In this document: positions 48,347 through 57,236 of the stretch, piece by piece
Layout: each line of letters begins with the position of its first letter
Position numbering within the stretch: position 1 is the first letter of the stretch
NCBI RefSeq assembly: GCF_014836985.1
Contig: NZ_JACSPU010000006.1
Span: forward strand, 123,161-187,160
Origin: Planococcus wigleyi
Lineage (GTDB): Bacteria > Bacillota > Bacilli > Bacillales_A > Planococcaceae
Reading direction: 5' to 3'
DNA length: 64,000 nt
Position numbers and translations under genes: made by a program
Notes under the pieces: model-generated
Databases searched by the model: none
Told to the model about the DNA's origin: nothing
Seen by the model: the letters and a program-made list of their open reading frames with translations, nothing else

Positions 48347-49888
48347 GTCTTTTTTGTATTCGACACGGTAGACATCATGGCGACGGTCTTTCAGTTGCTT
48401 GACTGTCCCGTTCTGGCGTTGGCGGCGCAGAATTTCCAAATCGACATCTCCAATGAGCACCATTTCCAGGTTGGCATTGGTTTCTCCGACAATTCCATCA
48501 CGCGCAAATTCGAAATCGGATGGAGCGAAAATACCTGATTGGGCATATTGGATGTCCATATTTTCGGTTTGCGGCAAGTTGCCGACAGTTCCGGAAATGA
48601 CTGTGTAAATTTGGTTTTCCACAGCACGTGCCTGTGCACAATAACGGACGCGCAAGTATCCTTGGCGGTCTTCCGTACAGAATGGAGTGAAGATGATGTT
48701 CGCTCCCATATCTGTCGCAATGCGGGCAAGTTCAGGGAATTCAATATCGTAACAGATCTGGATGGCGATTTTTCCGCAATCTGTATCGAAGACGCGGACA
48801 GAATCCCCGGCAGAAATTCCCCACCATTTGCGTTCATTTGGTGTGATGTGGATCTTATACTGTTTGTCGATTGAACCGTCACGGCGGAACAAGTACGCAA
48901 TGTTGTAGATTTCGTCATCTTCTTCTTTAACGAAATGCGAACCTCCGATGATGTTGACGTTGTAGCGGACAGCAAGATCTGTAAACAATTCAATATACTG
49001 AGGCGTGTACTCCGTCAACTTGCGTACGGCCTGGCTTGGCGATGGCTCGTTCAGGAATGACATCAGCTGCGTCGTGAAGATTTCAGGGAATACGACGAAA
49101 TCCGAATGGGCATCTGAAGCCACGTCCACAAAGTATTCAACCTGGCTGGCCAAGTCATCGAATGATTTAATGGCGCGCATCAAATACTGCACGACACAGA
49201 TCCGGACCGGCAAGCTGGTTTTGAAATGGCGTTTGGAAATCGGCTTGTAATCAACATTGTTCCATTCCATCAATGTCGCGTATTTGCCTGAAGCCAAATC
49301 ATCCTGCAGGTAATTCGGGTTGATGCGCATCAATTGGAAGCCGTTCATCAACTGGAAAGTCAAAACCGGATCATAGATTTTATGGCGCGATACTGAATCG
49401 ACGTATTCACGCGGCGACATTTCATCTGCATGTTTATGGTAATTCGGGATGCGCCCTCCGATGATGATCGACTTCAAGTTCAATTCGCGCGCCAATTCCT
49501 TGCGGGCTTCATATAAACGTTGTCCGACTTTCATTCGGCGGTATTCCGGATGCACCATGACTTCAATGCCGTACATATTGTAACCGTCGGGATTGTGGTT
49601 GGTGATATAACCAGCGTCCGTTACATCGTCCCAAGTATGGCGATCATCGTATTCATCAAAGTTAATCAACAAACTCGAACATGAGCCAATCACTGTGCCG
49701 TCCAATTCAGCGACCATCTGGCCTTGAGGGAAGACCCCCAAATGGCTTCTCAGTTGCTCTTCTTTCCAAGGATCCATTCCAGGAAAGCATAAACGCTGCA
49801 TTTCCAGGATGGCATCTATATCTGCATAATTCATTTCGCGAATGATCATGCTTTTTTCAAAATGGGATAAATCGAATTGTTCTGCCAC
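48344..49888 (-). CDS. yhcX: GNAT acetyltransferase - nitrilase/carbon-nitrogen hydrolase fusion YhcX
   Basis: The 514-residue protein fuses an N-terminal GNAT domain (about residues 12-200, with VHPEYRRMKVGQRLYEARKEL as the acetyl-CoA loop) to a C-terminal nitrilase-superfamily amidohydrolase (about 215-495). The hydrolase Glu is in VVFPEIFT, Lys in NERKWWGIS and Cys in IQICYDIEFPE. B. subtilis YhcX has the same fusion, and a role in nitrogen-compound breakdown is likely but not defined by sequence. I chose GTG 49888, nine bases after AAGGAG; an upstream GTG overlaps the ribosome binding site. Confidence 0.9.
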   Translation of the reverse strand: MAEQFDLSHFEKSMIIREMNYADIDAILEMQRLCFPGMDPWKEEQLRSHLGVFPQGQMVAELDGTVIGSCSSLLINFDEYDDRHTWDDVTDAGYITNHNPDGYNMYGIEVMVHPEYRRMKVGQRLYEARKELARELNLKSIIIGGRIPNYHKHADEMSPREYVDSVSRHKIYDPVLTFQLMNGFQLMRINPNYLQDDLASGKYATLMEWNNVDYKPISKRHFKTSLPVRICVVQYLMRAIKSFDDLASQVEYFVDVASDAHSDFVVFPEIFTTQLMSFLNEPSPSQAVRKLTEYTPQYIELFTDLAVRYNVNIIGGSHFVKEEDDEIYNIAYLFRRDGSIDKQYKIHITPNERKWWGISAGDSVRVFDTDCGKIAIQICYDIEFPELARIATDMGANIIFTPFCTEDRQGYLRVRYCAQARAVENQIYTVISGTVGNLPQTENMDIQYAQSGIFAPSDFEFARDGIVGETNANLEMVLIGDVDLEILRRQRQNGTVKQLKDRRHDVYRVEYKKD

Positions 49889-49955
49889 AATACAGCTCTC
49901 CTTCACAAAAGTTTCAAACTTTATTATATAGGAATGTCGCTCAGGTTGATATTAT

Positions 49956-49984
49956 TTTACTTGTATCACGATAACATTTATAAT
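49956..49984 (+). promoter_or_regulatory. bdbC promoter
   Basis: TTTACT (49956-49961), a 17-base spacer and consensus TATAAT (49979-49984) lie 36 bases before bdbC. Confidence 0.6.
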
Positions 49985-50020
49985 TCTATGGAAGTATTTA
50001 TTGAAAAGAGGGAACATCAA

Positions 50021-50452
50021 ATGACGAAACGCCAGGAAAATGTTTTGCTTTCCATGTGGGTTGTGGCACTTATCGCCACGGCGGGTTCGCTTTATTTTTC
50101 TGAAATCCGCGGTTATGCCCCGTGCGAACTTTGCTGGATCCAACGCATTTTCATGTATCCGCTGGTTATCGTCATCGGCGTGGCCTATGTACAGAAAAAT
50201 GTCCGAATTGCTGCCACCACGTTGATTTTCTCCATCGTAGGCGGAGGGATTTCCCTTTACCATTACGGACTCCAGAAGCTCGATTTTCTGGCAGATTCCG
50301 CCCCATCCTGCGGTCAGGTGCCGTGTACCGGAGAATACATCAACTTGCTCGGATTTATCACCATTCCGTTTTTGGCGTTGACTGCATTCATCCTGATCGC
50401 TGGAATGAGCATTTATTTAGTGAAGTCCCTTAAGGAGGAAAAAGCACAATGA
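50021..50452 (+). CDS. bdbC: DsbB-type disulfide oxidoreductase BdbC
   Basis: The 143-residue protein has four membrane spans and two catalytic cysteine pairs on the outer side, Cys35-Cys38 (CELC) and Cys97-Cys102 (CGQVPC). It passes electrons from an extracytoplasmic thiol oxidase to quinone. I chose ATG 50021 behind GAGGG; the frame is open further upstream but without a start that has a binding site. Its stop overlaps the next start by 4 bases, so it is coupled to a membrane-bound thioredoxin. Confidence 0.92.
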   Translation: MTKRQENVLLSMWVVALIATAGSLYFSEIRGYAPCELCWIQRIFMYPLVIVIGVAYVQKNVRIAATTLIFSIVGGGISLYHYGLQKLDFLADSAPSCGQVPCTGEYINLLGFITIPFLALTAFILIAGMSIYLVKSLKEEKAQ

Positions 50453-50919
50453 AGAAGTTACTGATCATCGCAGGTATTGTCGTTGTCGTGTTTGCCGGCA
50501 TCATTTTCTTGACCAACCAGGCAAACAATAAAAAATTGGCGGACAATCCGTACGATACAGAAGATTTGGAACAAGCAACAATTGATCAATTAGACGATGA
50601 AAACTACCAGAACATTGTCGTACCGGCTGAGTTGGAAGAGAAAATTGCCAGCGGCGAACCAACCACGGTTTATTTTTTCAGCCCGACTTGCCAATATTGC
50701 CAACAGACCACACCGGTCTTGATGCCCGTTGCTGAAGACATGGATGTAGACGTTTTGCAGTATAATCTGTTAGAGTATGAACAGGGCTGGCAGCAATACA
50801 TGATCGAAGCAACACCAACATTGATCCATTATGACAATGGAGAAGAAGTTTCACGTTGGGTCGGCGCACAGCCGAAAGAGAATATTGAACAATTCTTCAC
50901 CGATGTAGTTAAAAAATAA
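50449..50919 (+). CDS. Membrane-anchored thioredoxin-like protein
   Basis: The 156-residue protein has one N-terminal membrane anchor (residues 4-21), a linker and a thioredoxin domain with the motif Cys81-QY-Cys84 and the cis-Pro loop EATPTLIHYDNG (near residue 120). Overlap with bdbC suggests it is the thiol partner that BdbC reoxidises, for disulfide formation in secreted proteins. The CQYC motif is not that of classical DsbA (CPHC). A terminator follows. Confidence 0.85.
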   Translation: MKKLLIIAGIVVVVFAGIIFLTNQANNKKLADNPYDTEDLEQATIDQLDDENYQNIVVPAELEEKIASGEPTTVYFFSPTCQYCQQTTPVLMPVAEDMDVDVLQYNLLEYEQGWQQYMIEATPTLIHYDNGEEVSRWVGAQPKENIEQFFTDVVKK

Positions 50920-50926
50920 CTGACAA

Positions 50927-50959
50927 AAGGATCATGTGCCTTGCGCATGATCCTTTTTT
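50927..50959 (+). terminator. Terminator after the bdbC-thioredoxin operon
   Basis: GGATCATG-TGCCTTGC-GCATGATCC-type stem is followed by TTTTTTA. It lies immediately before the rluA-like gene. Confidence 0.82.
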
Positions 50960-50973
50960 ATGGAGGAAACCAG

Positions 50974-51819
50974 ATGACTTGGAGTTATGAAATCAAAGAC
51001 GACGGCATGACTGTCGAAGAATTATTGAGAACCGAATGGGGCCTCGGCAAGAAAGTGGTCCATCAAATGCGCATGGCCAAAAGCGTCAAAAACGACAAGT
51101 TCCAGGAAGTGATCTGGAAAGAGCCATTGCCGGCGGGTACCATCCTGCAATTCGATTTGCCCCCTGCCGACTCACCTTATGAGCCGAAACACGATGTAGA
51201 GCTTCCGGTTTTATTCGAAGATGACCACTTTATCGTTGCCCGCAAACCGAAAGGCATGGCTACACATCCCAATGAGGTCGGACAAACCGACACATTTATC
51301 AATGCCATTCTCGGCCATATCATCCGCAACGGCGGATCGTACGGCGAGCATGTCCACCGCTTGGACCAAGGAACTTCCGGCCTGTTGATGGTCGCAAAGC
51401 ATCCTGTTGCCAAAAACGTGCTGGACCGCATGCTGGAACAAAAGCAGCTGGTCCGTGATTATGAAGCTGTCGTCAAAGGCAAGGTCCATAATAAATCCGG
51501 CACCATCGACTTCCCGATTGGCCGCGACCGCCACCACCCGACGCGCCGCATGGTTTCCCAAACAGGACAAAGTGCTGTGACCCACTACCGCGTCCTCAAG
51601 CAAATGGAAGGCAAATCTTTGCTTCACCTGACGCTTGAAACCGGACGCACACACCAAATCCGTACACACCTTTCACATATCGGCCATCCGATTATGGGAG
51701 ATACACTTTACGAAGGGCCGCCGACACAAGACGGCGCTTACCATCTGCATGCTTTCCGCATGTCCTTCATCCACCCGTTCACCAATGAAAAAGTGGTTGT
51801 TGAAGACTCGGCCAGATAA
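50974..51819 (+). CDS. RluA-family pseudouridine synthase (YhcT-like)
   Basis: The 281-residue enzyme isomerises uridine to pseudouridine in rRNA or tRNA. The catalytic Asp is in HRLDQGTSGLLM (near residue 128), and conserved blocks KPKGMATHP, LETGRTHQIRTHLSHIGHPIMGD and HLHAFRMSFIHP follow. The N-terminus has a degenerate S4-like region. I chose ATG 50974 behind GGAGG; a longer frame overlaps the previous terminator. The target nucleotide is unknown. Confidence 0.9.
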   Translation: MTWSYEIKDDGMTVEELLRTEWGLGKKVVHQMRMAKSVKNDKFQEVIWKEPLPAGTILQFDLPPADSPYEPKHDVELPVLFEDDHFIVARKPKGMATHPNEVGQTDTFINAILGHIIRNGGSYGEHVHRLDQGTSGLLMVAKHPVAKNVLDRMLEQKQLVRDYEAVVKGKVHNKSGTIDFPIGRDRHHPTRRMVSQTGQSAVTHYRVLKQMEGKSLLHLTLETGRTHQIRTHLSHIGHPIMGDTLYEGPPTQDGAYHLHAFRMSFIHPFTNEKVVVEDSAR

Positions 51820-51862
51820 CGAAAAAAGCAAGTTCCTTTTCGGGGAACTTGCTTTTTTTATA
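51820..51862. terminator. Bidirectional terminator between the rluA-like and AKR genes
   Basis: AAAAAGCAAGTTCC and GGAACTTGCTTTTT pair around a short loop between convergent genes. Confidence 0.9.
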
Positions 51863-52688
51863 CCTTGATTTTATCGGGATGCGTGCCGGAGCGCCAATCC
51901 TGGTTCAGTCCATCAATCATTTTCATCTCTTCTTGTGTTAAAGAGAAGTCGAAAACCTGCGCGTTTTCTTTGATGCGTGATGGGGTCACTGATTTCGGAA
52001 TAACAATCAAATCGCTTTGCAGATGCCAGCGGATAACGATTTGCGCAATCGTTTTTCCATGAGTGGCTGCAATTTTAGCGAGGACCTGATCTTCCAGCAA
52101 CCGCCCACGTGCCAGCGGCGACCAGGAAGTGATCGCAATGTCGTTGGCAGCACAATATTCCCGCAGCGGTTCCTGCGTCAGTTGCGGATGCAATTCGATT
52201 TGATTGACCATCGGTTTGGTATTGGCAGTAGCCAGTATTTTCTCCAGATGGTGCTGCTGGTGGTTCGAGACGCCAATTGAACGGACCAGTTTTTCATCAT
52301 AAAGGCGCTGGATGGCGCGGTACGTATCGATGTATTTCCCTTCGATCGCCCAATGCGTCAAATACAGGTCCAGATAGTCAAAGCCAAGACGCTTTAAAGA
52401 AGCTTCGAAAGCGCGCAGCGTTTCATCATAGCCCTGATCTGTATTCCAGACTTTCGACGTGATGAACAGGTCTTCCCGCTTCACGATGGAATTCCGTACC
52501 GCTTCCCCTACCTCCACTTCGTTGTCGTAAATGGTTGCCGTATCGATTGCTTTATAGCCTGCTTCAATCGCTGTGGTCATAGCTTTTGTTGCTGCTTCTT
52601 TATCCGTCATTTTATATACCCCTAAACCAAAACGCGGCATTTCCACTCCATTATGTAAGGTTTTTGTTGAATTGATCGTTAAATCCAT
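51858..52688 (-). CDS. Aldo/keto reductase (YvgN-like)
   Basis: The 276-residue NADPH-dependent reductase closely follows B. subtilis YvgN, a methylglyoxal/glyoxal reductase. The catalytic tetrad is visible: Asp and Tyr in AIDTATIYDNE (near residue 48), Lys in SKVWN (near 78) and His in LTHWAIEGKY (near 110). The NADP-binding loop IPKSVTPSRIKEN is near residue 230. I chose ATG 52688 by spacing to AAAGG. It stands alone, divergent from the purine permease. Confidence 0.9.
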   Translation of the reverse strand: MDLTINSTKTLHNGVEMPRFGLGVYKMTDKEAATKAMTTAIEAGYKAIDTATIYDNEVEVGEAVRNSIVKREDLFITSKVWNTDQGYDETLRAFEASLKRLGFDYLDLYLTHWAIEGKYIDTYRAIQRLYDEKLVRSIGVSNHQQHHLEKILATANTKPMVNQIELHPQLTQEPLREYCAANDIAITSWSPLARGRLLEDQVLAKIAATHGKTIAQIVIRWHLQSDLIVIPKSVTPSRIKENAQVFDFSLTQEEMKMIDGLNQDWRSGTHPDKIKV

Positions 52689-52764
52689 TTTCATCATCCT
52701 TTCTTTCTTTTATTGTACAAATAATATTTGATAAATTCGACTTTAAAGATTTCCCAAAAGACCC

Positions 52765-52793
52765 TTGCACTCTTTCAATAAAGCGAATAATAT
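52765..52793 (+). promoter_or_regulatory. Purine permease promoter
   Basis: TTGCAC (52765-52770), a 17-base spacer and TAATAT (52788-52793) form a SigA promoter. The leader of about 40 bases is too short for a purine riboswitch. Confidence 0.65.
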
Positions 52794-52839
52794 ATATGTT
52801 GTCGTTGAAAATCGTTCGTGTTTTGGAAGGAGCTTTTTG

Positions 52840-54141
52840 ATGTTTCATTTAAAAGAAAACAACACTACTATAAAAACTGAAATCACCGCCGGCATGACGA
52901 CGTTCCTGACTATGGCTTATATCGTCATCGTCAACCCTGTCATATTGGGTGCTGCCGGCGTGCCGTTTGATCAAGTATTTCTGGCAACCATCATCGCTGC
53001 CGCCATCGGTACACTGTGGATGGCGCTAGCCGCCAATTACCCGATTGCTATTGCACCGGGGATGGGGTTGAACGCTTATTTCACTTCCATGGTACTCGGG
53101 TCGAACGGTGCCATTGATTACGTCACCGCATTTGCAGCCGTGTTCGTCGCCGGACTTATTTTTGTTGCTTTGTCGTTGACTTCCATGCGCAAAGTCTTGA
53201 TTGAAGCCATTCCTGAAAACTTGAAACATGCCATCACTGCCGGCATCGGACTTTTTATCGCCTTTATCGGCATGAGACTGAGCGGCCTGATTGTTGCCAA
53301 TGAAGCCAATCTTGTCGGCTTAGGTGATTTGACTTCGCCGCCAGTAGCGTTGACTCTTCTCGGATTGCTGGTTACCGTCATTTTCATGTCACTGAAAATA
53401 CATGGCGGCATTTTCTACGGAATGATCGTTACAGGAATTGTCGCATTTTTCACCGGGCAATTAAAATTCGAAGGCAGTTTGATGCAGCTTCCTTCATTGC
53501 CTGAAGGCATCCTGGTTTGGAATCCAATTGAAGCGTTTCAATTAGTCATTCAATATGGACTTTATGGCGTTGTCTTTTCTTTCCTTCTGGTCACTTTATT
53601 TGATACCACCGGCACCATGATCGGTGTAGCCAAACAAGCTGGCTTGATGAAAAACAATAAAATGCCGAGAATGCGGCAGGCATTGCTGGCAGACTCCCTT
53701 GCCGCGACTGCGGGTGCCATGGTCGGGACAAGCCCGACTTCCGCTTATGTGGAATCATCTGCAGGTGTTGCAGCGGGTGGGCGTACCGGCTTGACCAGTT
53801 TGACCGTCGCCATCCTGTTCATCATGGCTGCATTTTTCGGCCCATTAGTCGGCGCCTTATCGAATGTCGCAGCCATCACAGCCCCTGCATTGATCATCGT
53901 CGGAAGCCTGATGATCGGTGCCGTCAAACAGATCGACTGGGAAGAATTCGATGAAGCGTTTCCTGCATTTCTGATTGTCCTGGCCATGCCGCTGACTTCC
54001 AGCATCGCAACCGGCATCGCTTTCGGATTCATCACCTACCCGTTGATGAAAGTATTTGTAGGCAAAGGCAAATCGGTTCATCCGATTCTGTATATTTTTG
54101 CGGTCCTGTTTGTCATTCAATTGCTAATTGCACCCCATTGA
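52840..54141 (+). CDS. NCS2/AzgA-type purine permease (PbuG/PbuO-like)
   Basis: The 433-residue protein with 12-14 membrane spans belongs to the guanine/hypoxanthine permease group. Family blocks are EITAGMTTFLTMAYIVIVNP at residues 11-30, APGMGLNAYF near 72, DTTGTMIGVAKQAGLM near 255 and GTSPTSAYVESSAGVAAGGRTGLT near 300. ATG 52840 follows GGAAGGAG. It imports adenine, guanine or hypoxanthine; which one is not clear from sequence. Confidence 0.92.
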   Translation: MFHLKENNTTIKTEITAGMTTFLTMAYIVIVNPVILGAAGVPFDQVFLATIIAAAIGTLWMALAANYPIAIAPGMGLNAYFTSMVLGSNGAIDYVTAFAAVFVAGLIFVALSLTSMRKVLIEAIPENLKHAITAGIGLFIAFIGMRLSGLIVANEANLVGLGDLTSPPVALTLLGLLVTVIFMSLKIHGGIFYGMIVTGIVAFFTGQLKFEGSLMQLPSLPEGILVWNPIEAFQLVIQYGLYGVVFSFLLVTLFDTTGTMIGVAKQAGLMKNNKMPRMRQALLADSLAATAGAMVGTSPTSAYVESSAGVAAGGRTGLTSLTVAILFIMAAFFGPLVGALSNVAAITAPALIIVGSLMIGAVKQIDWEEFDEAFPAFLIVLAMPLTSSIATGIAFGFITYPLMKVFVGKGKSVHPILYIFAVLFVIQLLIAPH

Positions 54142-54145
54142 CCCA

Positions 54146-54179
54146 AATAAAAAAACCGCCGACCGGCGGTTTTTTTCTG
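54146..54179. terminator. Terminator after the purine permease gene
   Basis: AAAAAACCGCCG-AC-CGGCGGTTTTTTT is symmetrical and can serve both convergent genes. Confidence 0.88.
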
Positions 54180-54488
54180 TTAGATTCGCGCTCTGCTTCC
54201 TGACATCGCTGCAGTAATAAGCAATACTGCTGCAGTAATCAAATGGAATACCCAGCCGATTCCTGGAATCCAGGCAATCAAGCTGGTGATGATCCCAAGT
54301 ATCGATCCGGTTTTCGGTGAATATTCACGGAAACAAAAGAACAAGGTAATGGCGTGAAGCACGAACATGACGCCTAACGCTGAGTAGCCTGTACTGATGA
54401 CGAAACCGCCACCGATTAATGGAATCGCCAGAAACGCTTCAGCCAAACCTGTAATCCAAAGCAAAGCGACAGAAATTTTCATTTTCAT
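54180..54488 (-). CDS. Small three-span membrane protein
   Basis: The 102-residue protein has hydrophobic segments at about residues 5-30, 38-55 and 62-92 and a short basic tail. TTGGCT, a 16-base spacer and TATAGA lie upstream as a possible promoter. I do not recognise a family, and its operon neighbours give no clue. Confidence 0.65.
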   Translation of the reverse strand: MKMKISVALLWITGLAEAFLAIPLIGGGFVISTGYSALGVMFVLHAITLFFCFREYSPKTGSILGIITSLIAWIPGIGWVFHLITAAVLLITAAMSGSRARI

Positions 54489-54682
54489 TCGTTATCATCC
54501 CTTCTTTGGCTTTCTTATCTATACTATACGGATGAACAGAGCCAAGGTTTCATTTCTCTGAATGTCCCCATCCTTTTCAGACCGTCAGAAATTATCCACA
54601 TTTCACTTGATGTGGATATTTCATTTTTCCCGATTGTAAGCTATACTAAACAAAGATGCACATTTCAAGGAGGTCATTATTT

Positions 54683-54781
54683 ATGAACTTAATCCTTATT
54701 TTGGGTATTTGTGTTTCGTTCCTAGTAGCTATTTTCACTGCTGGATACGATGACAAGCCTGGAACAAACGAAAGAGAATAG
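54683..54781 (+). CDS. Very small single-span membrane protein (32 residues)
   Basis: ATG 54683 lies seven bases after AAGGAGG and opens a 32-codon frame: one hydrophobic helix (MNLILILGICVSFLVAIF) and a charged tail (GYDDKPGTNERE). A TATACT -10 element with TTTCAT 17 bases upstream precedes it, and a terminator follows five bases after the stop, so a real tiny gene is likely. An 8-bp inverted repeat (ATCCACAT/ATGTGGAT, 54594-54617) lies at the promoter. Its size recalls small subunits of membrane complexes, but no family is recognised. Confidence 0.65.
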   Translation: MNLILILGICVSFLVAIFTAGYDDKPGTNERE

Positions 54782-54784
54782 TAC

Positions 54785-54817
54785 AAAAGGACAGCGGAAT
54801 CCGCTGTCCTTTTTTCT
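54785..54817. terminator. Terminator between the tiny membrane gene and trmL
   Basis: AAAAGGACAGCGGA and TCCGCTGTCCTTTTTT form a symmetrical stem between convergent genes. Confidence 0.9.
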
Positions 54818-54823
54818 ATGCCT

Positions 54824-55306
54824 TTATTCCAATCCAGGGTAATCCTGTTGGCGCAATGCTTCGTACATGAGTATCGCTGCCGTATTCGATAAATTAAGCG
54901 AGCGGATGTTGTCGTTCATCGGGATGCGCAGGCAATGATCCGGGTTCTGCTCGATCAATTCCTTCGGCAAGCCTTTTGTTTCCTGTCCGAAAACGAAGAA
55001 ATGGTCTTTGCCTCTGTCTGAGAAGTCGAATGACGTATGCGGCTGTGCCCCAAACTTTGTAATATAATAGAATTCCCCATCCTGATAGCTGTCAAAAAGT
55101 TCCTGCAAGCCGTCGTAATAATGGATATCGACATGCTCCCAATAATCCAGTCCCGCACGTTTCAACATCTTGTCATCTGTCGAGAAACCGAGTGGGCGTA
55201 TTAAGTGCAGCTTGACTCCCGTCCCTGCGCATGAACGCGCGATATTTCCGGTATTCGCTGGAATCAGCGGTTGGTACAACACAATATGAATAGCCAAATC
55301 TGTCAC
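54824..55306 (-). CDS. trmL: tRNA (cytidine/uridine-34 2'-O) methyltransferase TrmL
   Basis: TrmL (CspR) methylates the ribose of the wobble base in tRNA-Leu. The 160-residue product is a minimal SPOUT methyltransferase with HIVLYQPLIPANTGNIARSC at the N-terminus, FVFGQETKGLP (near residue 100) and the knot segment LRIPMNDNIRSLNLSNTAAI (near 125). The start directly follows the queG stop, so both wobble-base enzymes share one transcript. Confidence 0.93.
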   Translation of the reverse strand: MTDLAIHIVLYQPLIPANTGNIARSCAGTGVKLHLIRPLGFSTDDKMLKRAGLDYWEHVDIHYYDGLQELFDSYQDGEFYYITKFGAQPHTSFDFSDRGKDHFFVFGQETKGLPKELIEQNPDHCLRIPMNDNIRSLNLSNTAAILMYEALRQQDYPGLE

Positions 55307-56452
55307 TTATCCTTTCAATCCTTCAGCAAAAAATGCCAATCCTTTTTGAATTTCCTCTTGAACTTCTACGTCGTTCTCTACCACTTCTGCTCTCTTTAAG
55401 GCTTGAAGCCCTTCTTCCGTCCCTATCTTGCCGAGTGCCCATGCCGCAGTTCCTCTGATCACCGGCCGCTCGTCGCTTTCCAATAACTTAATCAATGCCG
55501 GCACTGCAGACGTTTCCTTGAAATGTGCCAGCGCCAAAATCGCGTTTCGTTGAATCGGTTTTTTGCCCCGCCACGAACCGGATACATAGCCGAACTTATC
55601 CTTGAACTCCCGATTGGAAATAGCCAATAAAGGCTCAAGCAAAGGCTTGGCGATTTCCGGATCCGGCTCGAATTCCGCATGGATCCGATTGGCTTTGCCT
55701 TTATTTTTCGGACAGACCGTCTGGCACGTGTCGCAGCCATAAAGCCGGTTGCCGATCTTGCCGCGGAATTCATCCGGCAGAAACCCTTTTGTCTGCGTCA
55801 AAAACGAAATGCAGCGCTGGGCGTTCAACTGCCCGCCTTCGACAATGGCTCCTGTCGGACAAGTATCGATGCACAAACGGCAATCGCCGCATTGATCTTC
55901 CATCGGCTCATCGAAACGGAATGGTATGTTGGTGATCATTTCACCAAGATACACATACGACCCGAATTCCGGCGTGATGATATTGGTGTTCTTGGCACTC
56001 CAGCCAATACCGGCGCGTTCTGCCACTGCCCGGTCAGACAGTTCTCCGGTATCCACCATTGACCGCATCCGTGCCTCCGGATAATGAGCGGCAATAAATG
56101 CCTCCAACAGCGTCAGACGCTCCCTGAGCGCCGCATGATAATCCTTGCCCCAAGACGACCGGGAGAAAATTCCCCGCCGTGCGCCTTTCACTCCTTGCGG
56201 TGCATCCGACATCCGTGATGGATAAGCAATGGCGATGGCGATGATGCTGACAGCTTCATTCAGCAAAAGTTCAGGCCTCGTGCGCTTTTCCACATCCGAT
56301 TCTTCAAATCCGGACTGGTAATTCAATTGCTGCTGGCGAATCAATTGATGCTTTAAGCTATAAAAAGGTTCGGCTGAAGCAAAACCGATTTTGTCAATTC
56401 CGATCTCCGAGGCATACGCAACAAGCTCTTTTTGAAACTGATTAAGATTCAT
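55307..56452 (-). CDS. queG: Epoxyqueuosine reductase QueG
   Basis: QueG reduces epoxyqueuosine to queuosine in the wobble position of tRNA, using cobalamin and two 4Fe-4S clusters. The 381-residue product has the cobalamin-domain block DTGELSDRAVAERAGIGW (near residue 130), two ferredoxin-type cysteine sets (CGDCRLCIDTCPTGAI near 190 and GCDTCQTVCPKN near 240) and C-terminal HEAT repeats (about 290-375). I chose ATG 56452, seven bases after GAGGGG. It is followed immediately by trmL. Confidence 0.94.
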   Translation of the reverse strand: MNLNQFQKELVAYASEIGIDKIGFASAEPFYSLKHQLIRQQQLNYQSGFEESDVEKRTRPELLLNEAVSIIAIAIAYPSRMSDAPQGVKGARRGIFSRSSWGKDYHAALRERLTLLEAFIAAHYPEARMRSMVDTGELSDRAVAERAGIGWSAKNTNIITPEFGSYVYLGEMITNIPFRFDEPMEDQCGDCRLCIDTCPTGAIVEGGQLNAQRCISFLTQTKGFLPDEFRGKIGNRLYGCDTCQTVCPKNKGKANRIHAEFEPDPEIAKPLLEPLLAISNREFKDKFGYVSGSWRGKKPIQRNAILALAHFKETSAVPALIKLLESDERPVIRGTAAWALGKIGTEEGLQALKRAEVVENDVEVQEEIQKGLAFFAEGLKG

Positions 56453-56518
56453 GTCGTAACCCCTCACTCAATTCTATGATACGATAATGAAAACCACATA
56501 CGTGAAAGGAAGATTGCA

Positions 56519-57181
56519 ATGAAACTGACAATCGATCCTCAAATAAAAGAAATTCTGAGCGAATTTAAAATTGGCATCATTCATTATAACAATATCACCG
56601 TTTCCGAGTCACCTCAAATGTTAAAAGGCCGCCTCCAGCTTTTTCAAGAGCAGCTGTACTTTGATTTGGAGGATAAGGACATCACTGAATTCCCCGGCCT
56701 GCTGGAATGGCAATTGATATGGAAAGCATTGGGGGCAGATCCCAGCCGCTACCGCCCAGCTGCAGAAGCGCTTTACCGCCGCATCAAAAAGCAGAATTAC
56801 TTAGCGACCGTCAACTCTGCCATCGATATGAACAGCTTCCTGTCGCTGCAATACGAAATCCCTCTGGGCCTTTATGATGCCGATAAAATTGAAGGTGATA
56901 TTCAAATTGCTGTAGGGACCTCCGCTGACCGCTATGAGGGCCTGAATAACCGCGTCAATACTTTGACTGGGATTCTGGTATCCAAAGATTCCAAAAGCGC
57001 TTTTGGCAGCCCCTACGTCGATTCTAAACGGACCGCTGTGACTGAACAAACAAAAAACGCAGTACATATCTTCTATCTCCGCCCTTCTATGGAAAGAGAT
57101 ACCGCTCTTCAACTGCTGACTGCCGCATCGAATATGTTCACCGGCATCAATGGCGGTGAAGCCGAGTTTTATGTATTATGA
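56519..57181 (+). CDS. B3/4-domain protein
   Basis: The 220-residue protein carries a B3/B4 domain, the fold found in the phenylalanyl-tRNA synthetase beta subunit. Examples are RYRPAAEALYRRIKKQN near residue 80, VNSAIDMNSFLSLQYEIPLGLYD near 97 and SPYVDSKRTAVT near 160. Stand-alone B3/4 proteins may edit or bind aminoacyl-tRNA, but this is unproven. It diverges from the queG-trmL tRNA-modification operon. Confidence 0.82.
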   Translation: MKLTIDPQIKEILSEFKIGIIHYNNITVSESPQMLKGRLQLFQEQLYFDLEDKDITEFPGLLEWQLIWKALGADPSRYRPAAEALYRRIKKQNYLATVNSAIDMNSFLSLQYEIPLGLYDADKIEGDIQIAVGTSADRYEGLNNRVNTLTGILVSKDSKSAFGSPYVDSKRTAVTEQTKNAVHIFYLRPSMERDTALQLLTAASNMFTGINGGEAEFYVL

Positions 57182-57189
57182 CCTAAACT

Positions 57190-57234
57190 AGAAAAAACCG
57201 GCGCTCTTATTCAGAGTTCCGGTCTTTTTTTTCA
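57190..57234. terminator. Terminator between the B3/4 and Ig-repeat genes
   Basis: AACCGG-C-GCTCT and AGAG-TT-CCGG form an interrupted stem followed by TCTTTTTTTT on the plus strand. Confidence 0.75.
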
Positions 57235-57236
57235 CC

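Noticed and set aside
52700..52839. Purine riboswitch before the NCS2 permease
   Set aside because: The promoter is only about 45 bases from the start codon and no purine-riboswitch core bases are visible.
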